Assembly (NCBI GenBank): GCA_026214975.1
Contig: CM047805.1
Span: 185,195,333 to 185,259,332, forward strand
Length of the DNA stretch: 64,000 nucleotides
Source: Gentiana macrophylla
Taxonomy: Eukaryota; Streptophyta; Magnoliopsida; Gentianales; Gentianaceae
Reading direction: 5' to 3'
The position numbers were made by a program, and so were the translations under genes. Shown piece after piece: positions 10,623 through 23,354 of the stretch (position 1 is the stretch's first letter; the number at the start of each line of letters is the position of its first letter). Below the pieces are notes generated by a model. The model had not been told where the DNA came from. It saw nothing but the letters and a program-made list of their open reading frames with translations, and made no database searches.

Positions 10623-11640
10623 CTAAATCGCAGGTGGTTGCTCAATACTAGACTTTAACGGGCCACCTTTCTCCTTATGAGCTTGAAGTGGTTGACAAGA
10701 GAACACTTCATCTTCCCGAGGCTCAACCCCGAAAGGTGCATGGATCAAATCATCCATCGGAATCCTCCGGTCAACACTTGCTTCCTTTTTCTTGTGATCG
10801 ATCATTTTCCTTAACTCTTCGTCTTTCAGCTCTTCTGCTAACTCCTCCCAATCATCTACTTCCCAATGAGTAGCTTCTCTCCAAAACTCTACCTCGTCCC
10901 AGCTACCCATCAGAGCTTCTTCTTCACCAGGGATGAAGTCTTCCTGACTCAGTTCTTTGAAATCATCGTTTGTCGCTGGGCCTCTCCATGCTTCTAACTC
11001 AATAACAGGCCCAGTATGAGCGAAGTGAAGATGACTCGTCAATGCCTATGGCTTGAAATGAATTAGAAGATGGTCCGCAGTCAGCCGGATCCTCAATGTC
11101 CATGACTTCAAAAACACCTATCTCTGTAAGCTCCATTGCATCTTCGTAATAGGCATCTCCTCCGTCCTCATATATGGCTTCGACAAACGATATTTCATCA
11201 ATTACGGCTCTTTCAGGGATGTGTCCTCGTGTGAAGGTGACAGATGTGTCACCAACTCTAAGAGTAATCTGTCCCTTTGCGTAAGTCGATGAGAGCGTTA
11301 GAAGTGTCTAAAAAGGTTCGGCCTAGAATTAGAGGCATCTCCTTGTCGTGGATAGTCTAGAATAACCCGATCGGTAGGGAAGACTAAATGTTCAATTTGA
11401 AGAAGAACATTAGCTACACAACCGGCCGCAAGATTTACTAGATTTGTCTACCATCCAAGAGAAATGGGGCGTTCTCGCATTCTTTTGTCTAGCCCAAGCT
11501 TCTTGCATACATTTAATGGCATCACATTGATGGAGGCCCCTGAGTCGCATAATACATTTTCGAATAAATGGCCTTCGATCTCACGAGAGATTGAAGGTCC
11601 GCCAGTGAATCACCTCGCTTAACAAAAGCAATTTTACGTG
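10623..11640 (-). pseudogene. Athila protease and acidic spacer, copy 1
   Basis: The aspartic-protease active site reads CDSGASIN on the - strand at 11526-11549, in frame here (in copy 2 a base is missing within it). Between protease and RT lies an unusually acidic spacer (10623-11042) rich in Glu/Asp and Trp, for example ELEAWRGP and GSWDEVEFWREA. The protease would cleave Gag-Pol. The spacer has no function I can assign. Frame breaks occur near 11050 and 11290. Confidence 0.75.
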
Positions 11641-13541
11641 AAACCATTGCGCAATCTTCTCGAAACACTTCTTGACCCATCCCTCAAGCTTTCTCTTACT
11701 CCCACTGCATTCTTTAAGATACTTAGTACATTTAGGCATTTCTGATAATACCTCGGCTAAGGGCATACTCACTTTAGTGTCCCTAAGTATCCTCCTCACC
11801 CCATCATACTGCTTGTCATTAGTGAGGGCTTTCTCTTTCCTTTTTGGTGGATAAGGAAGGGCTTTATCATTCTTCGTGGCCTGATTCTTTATCGCCTCAT
11901 CCTCCTTATCCTTCCATCTCACAAACTTTTCTTTCTTTTTCTTAGTCAGGGGTACTGCCCTTTGACTTTCCTTTCTCTCCTCATCATCAAAATTATTTTC
12001 ATCCTCCGAAGAATTGTCACTAAGCTCCTCATCGTTGCTTTCTTCGGCATGTGATTTCGATTTCCCTCCCGAACTCATGGCGCCGGGAGGGGCTACTCGC
12101 TTCCGACATCTTGCCGGGTCCAGCCTTCTTACCACTTCTCAGAGTTACTTCGTTCAACTCCTCTTCTTGTCCATACTCCCACTGAGGTGTAATGGCAGTG
12201 CAAACATTCGCATCAGCTTTCGGATTTCTCTCGGTATAACTCGGGAGTTTACCGTGAGGTCTGCTTGCTTGCTGGTCTGCCATTTGACCAACTTGTCTCT
12301 CAATTGCTTTAACACTAGTAGACAAGGTCTTCACCATGTCTACCAGCTCATCGAATTTGTGCTGAGGGACACATGAGGTGGTATGACTGTTGTTCTGAGG
12401 TTGATTCCAGCCACCTTGAGGCCTTTGGGAGTTCTGAACTGGCCTTTGATAGTTCGAGTTGAAAGAAGTTGGATTTGAAGGGCCAGGTGGTAACTTGGCT
12501 TGATTGAAGTTTTGTCGTTGAAATCCTGAGTAGTTCTGCCTACGCTGAAGTTTCGGAAGGGTTGGTTTTGATTATCCATTAGGTTTACCTCCTCCGCCAT
12601 CTCGATCCTGCACTGAGTTTCAAGATAATTTGAATCGTAAGGTCGCATCTCGAAGATTGGCCAACCGCTTGCTTATCAATTCCATCCGAGCAACCAACAG
12701 CTTGTGTATCGTGATTGCTTGCGTGACCTTCTTTCTTAACAATATTGGTCTTCTTAGAGTCGACCACATATTGTTCTTGGCTATTGTCTCACCCTCTCTA
12801 TAGGCGATCTCATCACCTCCCCTAAGAAGGATCCATGAGTCCGGGAGTCAAGATAGTCTCTATTAGGTTGAGAGACTCCTCTCAGAAAATAGTTCCAACA
12901 ACTCATGTCTATCATATCCGTGATTGGGGCACTTCCTCATCAATGATTCAATCTTTCCCAAGCTTTGCCAACAGGCCATCCTCCAACCGCTCAAACGTAG
13001 CTATTTCCCGTTTCATTTCCATAATCTTGCCTGGTGAAACCCACTTAAGAGCGAAGGCTCTTTTGACATCATTCCATGTATGGAGGGAATGATGTGCTAA
13101 CGATTTAAACCATCTCGCTTGCTTCACCTTTCAAAGCAAAAGGAAATAGCTTCAACTTTACGATCTCGTAATCAACACCAGGATAATGGCACGCTTCACA
13201 GATTTGTACGAATGTGGACAAGAAGTCGTGTGGATCTTCCCGAGCGATACCATGGAAAGAGCTATTCGAACTGAGCAACTACTCCGTTCTTTAGATCAAA
13301 GTTCGCTCCTCCCATGTCGGGAGGACGAATAGGTCTATGTCCTCGAGAAAATCTTGGTTTAGATATGGAGTGTAGGGTCCTGGTTCGATTGATTAAGCCG
13401 GGTTTTGTCTAAATTGTTGAAGTTGTTGATTTATGCCACTTGTCGATTCTCGTTGTCTGCCGCAGAGCTTGCATCTGTTGAAGGAGTAAATTTAATCGAG
13501 CTTGGGGGTCGATTTGGAATTGGTGGATCTTGATCCGCCAT
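11640..13541 (-). pseudogene. Athila gag, copy 1 (frameshifted)
   Basis: Nucleocapsid/capsid precursor. The likely start ATG is the complement of CAT at 13539-13541 and gives MADQDPPIPNPRP, a usual Athila Gag opening. The retrotransposon Gag core is encoded near 13050-13330 (DFLSTFVQICEAGHYPG, KLFPFALKGEASRWFKSLAHH). Then come RCPNHGY-like residues near 12900, the Athila-typical RQVGQMA and ITLRSGK-like phrases (about 12290 and 12150), and a highly charged C-terminal part (SNDEELSDNSSEDENN). Several frameshifts interrupt it. Copy 2 preserves a longer open stretch of the core. Confidence 0.85.
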
Positions 13542-14341
13542 TTTGTCCAAATCGGAGAAGCCTTCTTCTAAGGATAGATCGTTCGGGCTCGGGATCAAAG
13601 ATCGAAGTCCTTTCTTACTTCGTTTGCATAAACCGTAAGAAAGGAAAGGAAGAAATCAACCCTTTGGGGTTGATTAGAATAGGTTTAGAAAAAGATTAGA
13701 TGGTTTAGAGGAGAAAAGAAAAGAGAAGAAAAGAGAAGAAAGAAAAGAAGTGATGATTGAGCAGATCGAATCAAGGCGTCGGTGTTAGTGGACGTTCGTT
13801 CGAATCGAACGCTGTTCACTTGAATGAACGTTCGCTCGAGAGGACGAATTGAGGTGGACGGGCGTTCAAGTTGTTGAACGCTGCTCGTTAACGAAAAACC
13901 TAAAAACTAAGGTTACCGTAAATTGAAAACGAGATAAAAAATAAAAGCAGAAAAGACTTATGGAAATAAAATCAAACAAAAAATCAAATAAAATAAAACA
14001 GTAAGTTTAAAAACAAGAAAAACAAGAAACTGGGAAAGAAACCTACCTACGAAAAGTTTAAAAAAAAAAAAAAAACACTAAGACGGAAAAAAAAAACGTG
14101 TTGAAATCTTCTAGGGCCAAAAATGGAGGGAAAACAGTGGATTTTGACCTCGAAACGCGATGAACGGCCTCACGGCGTTCACCACGTCGTCGGCGCCGGA
14201 ACGAAGCTTTCGAATTGGGGTCCTGCGTTCCAAACGGACACTCGAGCCGAAAGTTACGGCCAAAATACTACTGCGTGCTAAAAACGATCCCTTTTGACTC
14301 AGAAAATTGTCCTATGAAGAATCCGACAACCGTTACCGACT
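13542..14341 (-). other. Athila leader, copy 1
   Basis: Untranslated leader between PBS and gag. It is A-rich on the + strand, with a GAAAAGAGAAG tract and poly-A runs. It also carries a cluster of GAACGCTCG/GACGGGCGTTC-like motifs (13780-13890) that resembles the cluster in the LTR U3. No gene is seen. Matching leaders are at 23355-24158 and 29952-30743. Confidence 0.7.
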
Positions 14342-14358
14342 CCCCGGCAACGGCGCCA
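14342..14358 (-). other. Primer-binding site (Asp-tRNA), Athila copy 1
   Basis: On the - strand TGGCGCCGTTGCCGGGG lies 6 bp inside the LTR end. It is the complement of the plant Asp-tRNA(GUC) 3' end (...CCCCGGCAACGGCGCCA). An Asp-tRNA primer is a hallmark of the Athila lineage. Identical sites are at 24159-24175 and 30744-30760. Confidence 0.9.
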
Positions 14359-14364
14359 AAAACT

Positions 14365-15957
14365 TGTTCGGTAAAAACGTGTTTTAAATTTATAAACCGA
14401 AACACCCCAAGTATAAGGATCGTAGTATAGGATGTTTACGGGTCGTCCTAAGGGAGTGGAATGTCTATCGGATTCAAATATGAATGTGTATCCATTATGT
14501 CACGATTATGAACTAAACTACTAAACTAAGGCTGAAACTAACTAAAACCTAAACCTAAGAATTAAAACTAAAACAAGAATAAAAACAAGCTGAAAAATAA
14601 GAAAACAGAAAGCCAGACGAGCGTTCACTAAAGTGAACGAGCGTCTGAAAACTAAACCTAATGGACGAGCGTCTGCTATTGCGGACGAGCGTCTGATTAT
14701 GAACTGAAGCAGAAAATTGCAGAAAAACAGCAGGAAACTAGGGTTTATAAAACTAAAACTTAAACTAAACTTAATCTAACGATTTGATTAAAACAATTAA
14801 AGGAAAACACAGCGAGGCAACGAATCCACCCATCAACCAACAACCCCCAACTAGATGGTGATCTAAGATGTAGTTTTTAGTAGTGATTTATTCACGAATC
14901 CAATTAAATATCTTCAATCAAATTCTAGGGTTTCGTTTGTCTTTTCAAATAAACTAAACATACAATCAACCCGAAATCACGAGATCGTTTCCAAACTCTT
15001 ACTCAACTAAACATGCCTAATCTCTTATAACATGATTAGATGCATTACTTTGAATAAAATCAAACTCAAATAAACATACTTTCATATATTGATTCAAGCA
15101 TAAAATAGACATAGATCGTTTCATCAAATCTTAATTCAATAAAACTTAAACAACATAAAACAGATCCAAAGTAATGAAAAACTATGAATTAGACTCACTA
15201 AACATAAGCATCGAACTCCTCTAGTTGGTTTGTGTTGTTGATAGGCTTCCTCCGTCGACTCACTGCAAGGCTTTTAGCCAACAATCATGTTGAAGATGAT
15301 TGTTGGTTGGGAGATTTGCATCTCTGTGAAATTAGGGTTCTCTGGCCGCAGCTTTTTGGTGAATTTGCGATCTCAATTATGTGGTATATGAATTAGGGTT
15401 GGGGCTGCCGCTTTATTTATAGAGTTTCAAGTCGGTCAGGGTTAAGTCGGCAACGGACGCTCGTCTGGTCTTATGGACGCCCGTCCAGAATACCTGGACG
15501 CTGAGTAAACGCTCGTTCATCCTCCGTCCGAACTCTCTGAATGTAAAACACAATTCCGACGCCGTCCATTTGTATCAAACGCCTGTCCTGGAATGGACGC
15601 CGCATTTAACGCTCGCCCAAGATGCTTTGGATCGGATTTCATCATCTTTATCCAATTTCTTCAAGCCAATTCCAACTCTATCTTGAATAATTCGACTTGA
15701 GCTTCATTTATCCTCTTTATATGCACGAAAATTAACTCCTACATGATAAATAAACAATGCAAAAATGTAATAAAATCCAAATAATAATAATTCCATTAAA
15801 TCAACACTTAAAATCATCAATTTTGCATACAACCCTCTTAAAATCATCTTTATTAAATAATTACACTTAAACCCTTAATTCTCATGTAAATTATGCAAAT
15901 GTGGGGAAAATAATAATGAAATAAACCCTTAATAATCATATAAATATGGCCTTAACA
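14365..15957 (-). repeat. Athila LTR 2 (shared middle LTR)
   Basis: 1593 bp with TGTTCGG...TTAACA ends on the + strand. It acts as 5' LTR of copy 1 (PBS to its left) and as 3' LTR of copy 2 (PPT to its right). A single LTR in that double role, with no target duplication beside it, indicates recombination rather than a second insertion. TATA box complement at 15411-15422; CG-rich motif cluster at 15450-15625. Confidence 0.93.
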
Positions 15958-15974
15958 ACACCCCCACACTTAGC
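15958..15974 (-). other. Terminal polypurine tract, Athila copy 2
   Basis: CTAAGTGTGGGGGTGT on the - strand abuts LTR 2. It is identical to the tract beside LTR 1 and primes plus-strand synthesis in the gypsy replication cycle. Confidence 0.85.
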
Positions 15975-16948
15975 TTTTTGTACGTCCTCGGACAAAACAA
16001 TCAAAACTATAGCTCAACTTTCATGCAATCCACATAGATCTCTAACTCACGTAACAAAAGATACAACAACTATAGCAAATGATACCAACACAGAGATAGA
16101 TTCGGTGTAAGTGTGACAAGCCGTTCTCAATCTAGCAAGCCTTTCAAAGAAATATCCTCTCAGAAATTCCAATGACTATCCTAGGTACAGACAGTAATAG
16201 CTCCACTCAAAGCCTTCCCACGCACTCAGTAGGATAATCCCTACAGCATATCATGCGGTTTATACTGGGTATAAGATCCATGATAACAAAGACTTCACTT
16301 TTATTTTTACTCATCATTTTTCAAAATTTTCAAATTTGACGCATATCAGAATAAGCTCTTACCCATCATAGTAGAATAGGACATTTCGTGATAACACCCT
16401 ACCTTACTCAAATCATAAGGTAGCTATAAACTGACTATCGTGAGCTATTGGTCATCATAGTGGTATAGGACATACGAGGTATACCCTACCGCACTCAAAT
16501 CATAAACCAGCTTCCGACAAACGTATTTATTAATAATTGCTCACTCACTTCATTCATTCACTTTTCAAAGTCATAAGTTACATCTCACCTATCACATTCA
16601 AACTTTATGATATTCACAGCACACGGTCTAACTAAGGTGTAACTATACCGACCTTCCTAAGATAAATCATTAAAAATAATGAAAGGATATAATTCAAAAG
16701 TCATGCTTCAAAATCAAAGGCTTTCGTGAGTGAAAAAACGAAACTATCTCCATAAAAGTAAAACATGCTATAATTATCTCACTAAGTCACATACTATCAT
16801 CGTTAGAAAACTACAACTAGCAAGCATCTAGTTCCAATTATATGCTCGAGACTCACAAAAATTTAAAATTCATAAAAATTTAACTTTCACTCATATTTCA
16901 AAGGATATAGCATAAAAACATACCCAAACACCCCCCCACACTTAGATC
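15975..16948 (-). other. Non-coding inter-PPT segment and internal PPT, Athila copy 2
   Basis: Copy of 6135-7115. The AT-rich parts are base-for-base the same over hundreds of bases; differences sit at scattered CG/CTG/CAG sites such as those near 16090 and 16160-16235. The internal polypurine tract (complement of ACACCCCCCCACACTTAGAT) is at 16928-16948. No coding capacity is visible. Confidence 0.7.
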
Positions 16949-17265
16949 ACATTATGTCCTCAAAATGTGCAAATATAAAAGAAAAGAAAACTTAGCTGGT
17001 TTCAACAGTGGTTGTCGGATGAAAGTTGGCAGAGGTCAGGCCGGAGCATGAATATACCGCAACAACTCGAATAGACAACACTGGACAGTAGTAACTCGAA
17101 TAGACAAAACACTTACAATGAACGTAAGAGGAATAACCATCAACACAAAATCAACTAAAGTATTATTACTAAAACAATAAAACAAAACAAGAAAAGAAAA
17201 CAAACAAAGAAAACTAGGTTGCCTCCTAGGAGCGCTCTTTTAATGTCAATAGCTTGACACAAAGT

Positions 17266-18700
17266 TCAAAAGATCAACCCGGATCGGGCCACTTTGGTTT
17301 GACTACCGCCACCTCGATGATCGTAATCGAGAACCTTTGGGCGGAAATGATTTTCACCACAACAACAAGTCAAGTGCGCAATAAGTTCATTAAACTTCTC
17401 TGTCCAAACTACACTGACTCTCTTCTTCTTGCTCTTGCGCACGATAGGCATAGACATAGTGGTATGATCAGAAGTGTCAGCAGAAGGTACCTCACGGGTG
17501 GATATAGGAACGTCATCATCATCTGACTCAAAGAAATAAGATGGAATCTCTTCACAAATCATGACATCTGTATTCTCATCTCTTCTTTGGAAATAAAGAA
17601 GCTCCGGCTTTTCCTTTGGTTGCCCAAAATATTTCTTAAGTCGATGGCCATTCACTTTAAAAGCTTGATTACCATACCCGTTCAAAGTAATTACTCCACT
17701 AGGATTAACCTCGAGAATCTCAAAGGGACCAGACCACCTAGACTTGAGTTTACCCGGAAACAGGTGAAGTCTAGTATTATAGAGTAAAGCCATTTCACCA
17801 ACTTTGAATTCTCGGTCCTTGATCTTAGCGTCATGGAGTATCTTAGTTCTCTCCTTGCTGAGCTTAGCATTCTCGTATGCACGGAGTCCGAATTAAATCG
17901 AGCTCGCTCAATTGTAACAATCTTTTCTCCCCACAGAGTTGGCTATCAAAATTTAAGAATTTAATTGCCCGAAAGCTCTGTTTCAAGTTCGACAGTAAAT
18001 GACAAGCTTTGCCATAGACCATTTGGAAGGGTGACGTGCCCATCGGGTCTTGAATGCAATGACGATAAGCCCACAACGCGTCATCCAACTTCGGACTCCA
18101 ATTAGATCGATTATTGTTCACGGTCTTCTCAAAATTCTTTTCAAGCTCGGTTGCTTACCTCGACTTGGCCACTAGTTTGAGGATGATATGGTGTACCAAT
18201 CTTATGTTTGACACCGTATTTCTCAAGGATCTTGTCAAGCGGCGCATTGCAAAAGTGAGTACCTTCATCACTAATGAGTGCTCTTGGACGGCCGAATCTA
18301 GTAAAGATATTCTTTTGCAAGAATTTCTTTACAACCTTGTGATCATTAGTTTGAGTAGCTATGGCCTCGACCCACTTTGAAACATAATCCACACGCATTT
18401 AGGATATACTTATTACCACATGAGGATGGAAAGGGTCCCATAAAATCTATGCCCCAAACATCGAAAACTTCACATTCAAGAATGGGCTTAAGTGGCATTT
18501 CCATCCGACTACTCTGCCCGTCCGTTCTCGGCACCTATCACAACCTTTACAAAAGGCTTGCATCTTTAAACAGAGTCGGCCGGTAGAATCCAAATTTGAA
18601 GAATCTTTGCAACTGTCTTCGGTGTTCCATAGTGACCTCCGGTAGGACCGCTATGGCATTGTTCTAAGATATCCCACTGATCATGCTCAGGAACACACCT
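17266..18700 (-). pseudogene. Athila integrase, copy 2 (frameshifted)
   Basis: Same domain order as copy 1: zinc-binding CHSGPTGGHYG near 18660-18625, an IDFMGPF motif near 18460-18440, and the core motifs SDEGTHFCN and [11 protein letters not shown] between 18400 and 18140. The C-terminal part is better kept than in copy 1, open from 17793 to the stop at 17266-17268. It has LKSRWSGPFEI, a basic KSKKKRV stretch and a late CCCGEN motif. Breaks occur near 17880-17900, 18130-18150 and 18395-18410. The breaks differ from those of copy 1 and mostly fall in CG/CTG contexts. Confidence 0.85.
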
Positions 18701-18929
18701 TCAAGCAACCCATCCTTACAGACCTTGAACAAATAAGGATCTTCCTATACGAGATATTTAAGATCGAGAAAAGAACTTCTTCCTCTCCTGGATCGTCATA
18801 TCCTCTAAATGACCACTCGCTAAATAGTTGACATAGTCAGCATACCACGGCCTAACCGTTTCAAGCTTCATCAATTGCTCAGTCGGAAAATCAATGCCTA
18901 TATCATTGTGATTCTCTGCACCCTCATTT

Positions 18930-20533
18930 ACTAAGCGAGATAAATGATCACCACAATATTCTCACTACCTTTCTTATCTTTAATCACAAGGTCAAACTCT
19001 TGTAGAATTAAAATCCATCAAGTAACCTTGGTTTTGCATCCGCTTTATCCATAAGGTAGCGTAAAATTGCATGATCTCATCCATACAATCACTTGAGACC
19101 CGAGAAGATAGCTTCTAAACTTGTCAATGGCAAAGACGACGGCTAAGAATTCCTTCTCAGTCGTAGTATAATTGCATTGAGCCGGGTTCAAGGTGCGGCT
19201 CGCATAATAAATGGGCCTGAACCTTTTATCAACTCTTTGACCTAAAACTGCGCCTACGGCATAATTAGAGGCATCGCACATCAACTCGAAAGGCTTGGTC
19301 CAAATAAAGCAACTAAAATAGGGACATCGATAAGCTTGTCCTTCAGACAATTGAAAGCTTCCTTGCACTTCGCATCGAACAAGAATTCTACATCTTCTTT
19401 CAAGAGATTTGATAAAGGCTTGGCAATCGTAGAAAAGTCTCTAATGAAACGCCGGTAGAAGCCAACGTGTCCTAGAAAACCTCGTACCTCTTTCACTGTT
19501 TTTGGGTACGTCATCTTTTCAATGGCTTCAACCTTAGCCTTATCAACTTGAATACCAGCATTGGACACCTTATGTCCCAAAACGATTCCTTCGTCTACTA
19601 GAAAATGGCATTTTTCCCAGTTAAGCACCAGATTTTTCTCAACACAACGTTGGAGTACCATATCTAGGTTCTTCAAGATTTCATCAAAGCTACCGCCGTG
19701 GGCGAAAGTCATCCATGAAGACCTCCATGCATTTCTCAACAAGTCCATCAAAAATGGCCAACATGCACCGTTGAAAAGTCGCGGGTGCATTGCACAGACC
19801 GAATGGCATTCTACGAAAGGCAAAAGTACCAGATGGACACGTAAACGTGGTCTTTTCTTGGTCATTGGGGTCGATGGCTATCTGGAAGTAACCAGAGTAT
19901 CCATCGAGAAAACAATAATACTTATGACCACTCAGTCGTTCAATAAGCTGGTCAATGAAGGGTAGGGGAAAGTGGTCCTTGGCAGTAACCTCATTAAGTC
20001 TACGATAGTCAATACAGAGACTCTGTGCGATCCACGAGGCGTAGGGCAACTTCCTCCCTTTTTCATTCTTTTCAACAAATAATACCGCCTTCTTTGGCAC
20101 AACTTGAGTAGTAAGTGACCCACTCGCTATCGGCGATTGCATAGATGATTCCCATGTCAAGCCACTTTATAACCTCCTTCTTGACAACCTCCTGCATATG
20201 CGGATTCAGTCTTCTCTGAGGTTGTCTAACCTTTTTAGCTCCCTCCTCCGTTCGGATTTTATGCATGCATATGTCTGGGCTGATCCCTCGGATATCACCC
20301 ACTTGCCAACCGAACGCGAGGATATTTTTCTTAAGCACTTCTATCAGCTGTGCTTCTTGCTCAGGGTCGAGTTTCGAAGAAATGATCAAAGGCAATTTAT
20401 CTCCATCCTTAAGAAAGATATACTTAAGGTGTTTGAGCGGTTTGAGCTCTAAATCGAGAGGTGGTTGCTCAATACTAGACTTTAACGGGCCACCTTTCTC
20501 CTTATGAGCTTGAAGTGGTTGTGATGAGAACAC
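18930..20533 (-). pseudogene. Athila reverse transcriptase and RNase H, copy 2 (frameshifted)
   Basis: RT N-terminal region (LDPEQEAQLIEVLKKN, RRLNPHMQEVVKKEVIKWL) lies at 20533-20072. The palm follows with CIDYRRLNEVTAKDHFPLPF and YYCFLDGYSGYFQ. The catalytic FMDD is encoded at 19708-19719, where a frame change follows at once. The thumb and connection run to about 19300. RNase H has FELMCDASNYAVGAVLGQ, NYTTTEKEFLAVVFAIDKF and the closing ADHLSRL region near 18940, where AG is missing from a CAG. The RT N-terminal part is more complete here than in copy 1. Confidence 0.9.
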
Positions 20534-21500
20534 TTCATCTTCCCGAGGCTCAACCCCGGAAAGTCTTGGATCAAATCATCCATCGGAATCCTCCGGTCAA
20601 CACTTGCTTCCTTTTTCTTGTGATCGATCATTTTCCTTAACTCTTCGTCTTTCAGCTCTTCTGCTAACTCCTCCCAATCATCTACTTCCCAATGAGTAGC
20701 TTCTCTCCAAAACTCTACCTCGTCCCAGCTACCCATCAGAGCTTCTTCTTCACCAGGGATGAAGTCTTCCCGACTCGATTCTTTGAAATCATCGTTTGTC
20801 ATTGGGCCTCTCCATGCTTCTAACTCAATAACAGGCCCAGTATGAGCGAGTGAAGATGACTCGTCAATGCCTATGGCTTGAAATGAATTAGAAGATGGTC
20901 CGCAGTCAGCCGGATCCTCAATGTCCATGACTTCAAAAACACCTATCTCTCAGAAGCTCCATTGCATCTTCGTAATAGGCATCTCCTCCATCCTCATATA
21001 TGGCTTCGACAAACGATATTTCATCAATTACGGCTCTTTCGGGATGTGTCCTCGTGTGAAGGTGACAGGATGTGTCACCAACTCTAAGAGTAATCATCCC
21101 TTGCGTAAGTCGATGAGAGCGTTAGAAGTGTCTAAAAGGTTCGGCCTAGAATTAGAGGCATCTCCTTGTCGGTGGATAGTCTAGAATAACCCGATCGGTA
21201 GGGAAGACTAAATGTTCAATTTGAAGAAGAACATTAGCTACACAACCGGCTGCAGATCTGACTAGATTTGTCTACCATCCAAGAGAAATGGGGCGTTCTC
21301 GCATTCTTTTGTCTAGCCCAAGCTTCTTGCATACATTTAATGGCATCACATTGATGGAGGCCCCGAGTCGCATAATACATTTTCGAATAAATGGCCTTCG
21401 ATCTCACAGAGATTGAAGGTCCGCCAGGTCACCTCGCTTAATGACAATTTTCTTCGTGAAACCATTGCGCAATCTTCTCAAAACACTTCTTCACCATCCC
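20482..21500 (-). pseudogene. Athila protease and acidic spacer, copy 2
   Basis: The acidic spacer (20928-20482; GPVIELEAWRGP, GSWDEVEFWREATHWEVDDW) is uninterrupted and starts near 20928. The protease active site lies at 21350-21372. Where copy 1 has CCCCTGAGTCG, this copy has CCCCGAGTCG, so one base is missing inside the DSG codons and the frame shifts. Role as in copy 1. The one-base loss at a CTG is a good example of the context-limited differences between copies. Confidence 0.75.
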
Positions 21501-23354
21501 TCAAGCTTTCTCTTACTCCCACACTTTCTTTAAGATACTTAGTACATTTAGGCATTTCAGACAATACCTCGGCTAAGGGCATACTCACTTTAGTGTCCCT
21601 AAGTATCCTCCTCACCCCATCATCTTGCTTGTCATTAGTGAGGGCTTTCTTTTTCCTTTTGGTGGATAAGGAAGGGCTTTATCATTCTTCGTGGCTTGAT
21701 TCTTTATCGCCTCATCCTCCTTATCCTTCCATCTCACAAACTTTTCTTTCTTTTTCTTAGTCGAGGCACGCCTTTGACTTTCCTTTCTCTCCTCATCATC
21801 AAAATTATTTTCATCCTCCGAAGAATTGTCACTAAGCTCCTCATCGTTGCTTTCTTCGGCATGTGATTTCTGATTTCCCCCTCCTGAACTCATGGCGTCA
21901 GGAGGGGCTACTCGCTTCGACATCTTGCCGGGTCCAAATTTCTTACCACTTCTCGAGTTACTTCGTTCAACTCCTCTTCTTGTCCATACTCCCACCGAGG
22001 TGTAATGGCGGTGCAAACATTCGCATCGACTTTGGGATTCTCTCGGTATAACTCGGGAGTTTACCGTGAGGTCTCCGCTAACTTGCCGGGTCGCCATTTG
22101 ACCAACTTGTCTCTCAATTGCTTTAACACTAGTAGACAAGGTCTTCACCATGTCTACCACTCATCGAATTTGTCTTTGAGGACACATGAGGTGGTATGAT
22201 ATGTTGTTCCGAGGTTGATTCCACCACCTTGAGGCCTTTGGGAGTTACGAACCGGCCTTTGATAGTTCGAGTTGAAAGAAGTTGGATTTGAAGGGCCGTG
22301 GTAACTTGGCTTGATTGAAGTTTTGTCGTTGAAATCCTGAGTAGTTACTGCCTGCTTGAAGTTTTGGAAGGGTTGGTTTTGATTATCCATTAGGTTTACC
22401 TCTCCGCCATCTCGACCCCGCTTTGAGTTTCAAGATAATTTGAATCGGAAGGTCAGCATCTCAAGATTGGCCAACCGCTTGCTTATCAATTCCATCTGAG
22501 CAACCAACGATTTGTGTATCGGGATTGCTTGCGTGACCTTCTTTCTTAACAATATTGGTCTTCTTAGAGTCGACCACATATTGTTCTTGGCTATTGTCTC
22601 ACCCACTCTATAAGCGGTCTCATCACCTCCCTAAGAAGGATCCATGAGCTGTGGAGTCAAGATAGTCTCTATTAGGTTGAGAGACTCCTCTGTAAAATAG
22701 TTCCAATAACTCATGTCTATCATATCCGTGATTGGGGCACTTCCTCATCAACAGATTCAATCTTTCCCAAGCTTTGCCAACAGATTTCATCCTCCAACCG
22801 CTCAAGCGTAGCTATTTCCCGTTTCATTTCCATAATCTTGCCTGGTGAAACCCACTTAAGAGCGAAGGCTCTTTTGACATCATTCCATGTATGGAGAGAA
22901 TGATGTGCTAACGATTTAAACCATCTGCTTGCTTCACCTTTCAAAGCAAAAGGAAATAGCTTCAACTTTACGATCTCAGAATCAACACCAGGATAATGGC
23001 CCGCTTCACAGATTTGTACGAATGTGGACAAGAAGTCGTGTGGATCTTCCTGAGCAGTACCATGGAAAGAGCTATTCTGAACTAGAGCAACTACTCCGTT
23101 CTTTAGATCAAAGTTCGCTCCTCCCATGTCGGGAGGGCGAATAGGTCTATGTCCTCGAGAAAATCTTGGTTTAGATATGGAGTGTAGGGTCTGGTTCGAT
23201 TGATTAAGCCGGTTTTGTCTAAATTGTTGAAGTTGTTGATTTATGCCGACTTCTTTGATTCTGTTGTTCTTTGCAGAGCTTGCATCTGTTGAAGGAGTAA
23301 ATTTAATCGAGCTTGGGGTCGAGGATTTGGAATTGGTGGATCTTGATCCGCCAT
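21500..23354 (-). pseudogene. Athila gag, copy 2 (frameshifted, core open)
   Basis: The likely start is the complement of CAT at 23352-23354 (MADQDPPIPNPRPQARL...), with a shift near 23250. The Gag core is open from about 23250 to 22720: RPPDMGGANFDLKNGVVAL, DFLSTFVQICEAGHYPGV, KGEASRWFKSLAHHSLHTW and EMKREIATLERLEDE. The next part (AWERLNLLMRKCPNHGYDRH) is in another frame at 22805-22623. The C-terminal part (21612-22160) has RQVGQMA and a charged region. Expected role: virus-like particle formation. The three Gag copies in the window allow comparison of which breaks are unique. Confidence 0.88.

Noticed and set aside
14341..14358. Sequence matching the 3' end of Asp-tRNA, possible tRNA gene
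   Set aside because: Only the 3' 17 bases are present and they sit 6 bp from an LTR, so this is a primer-binding site.
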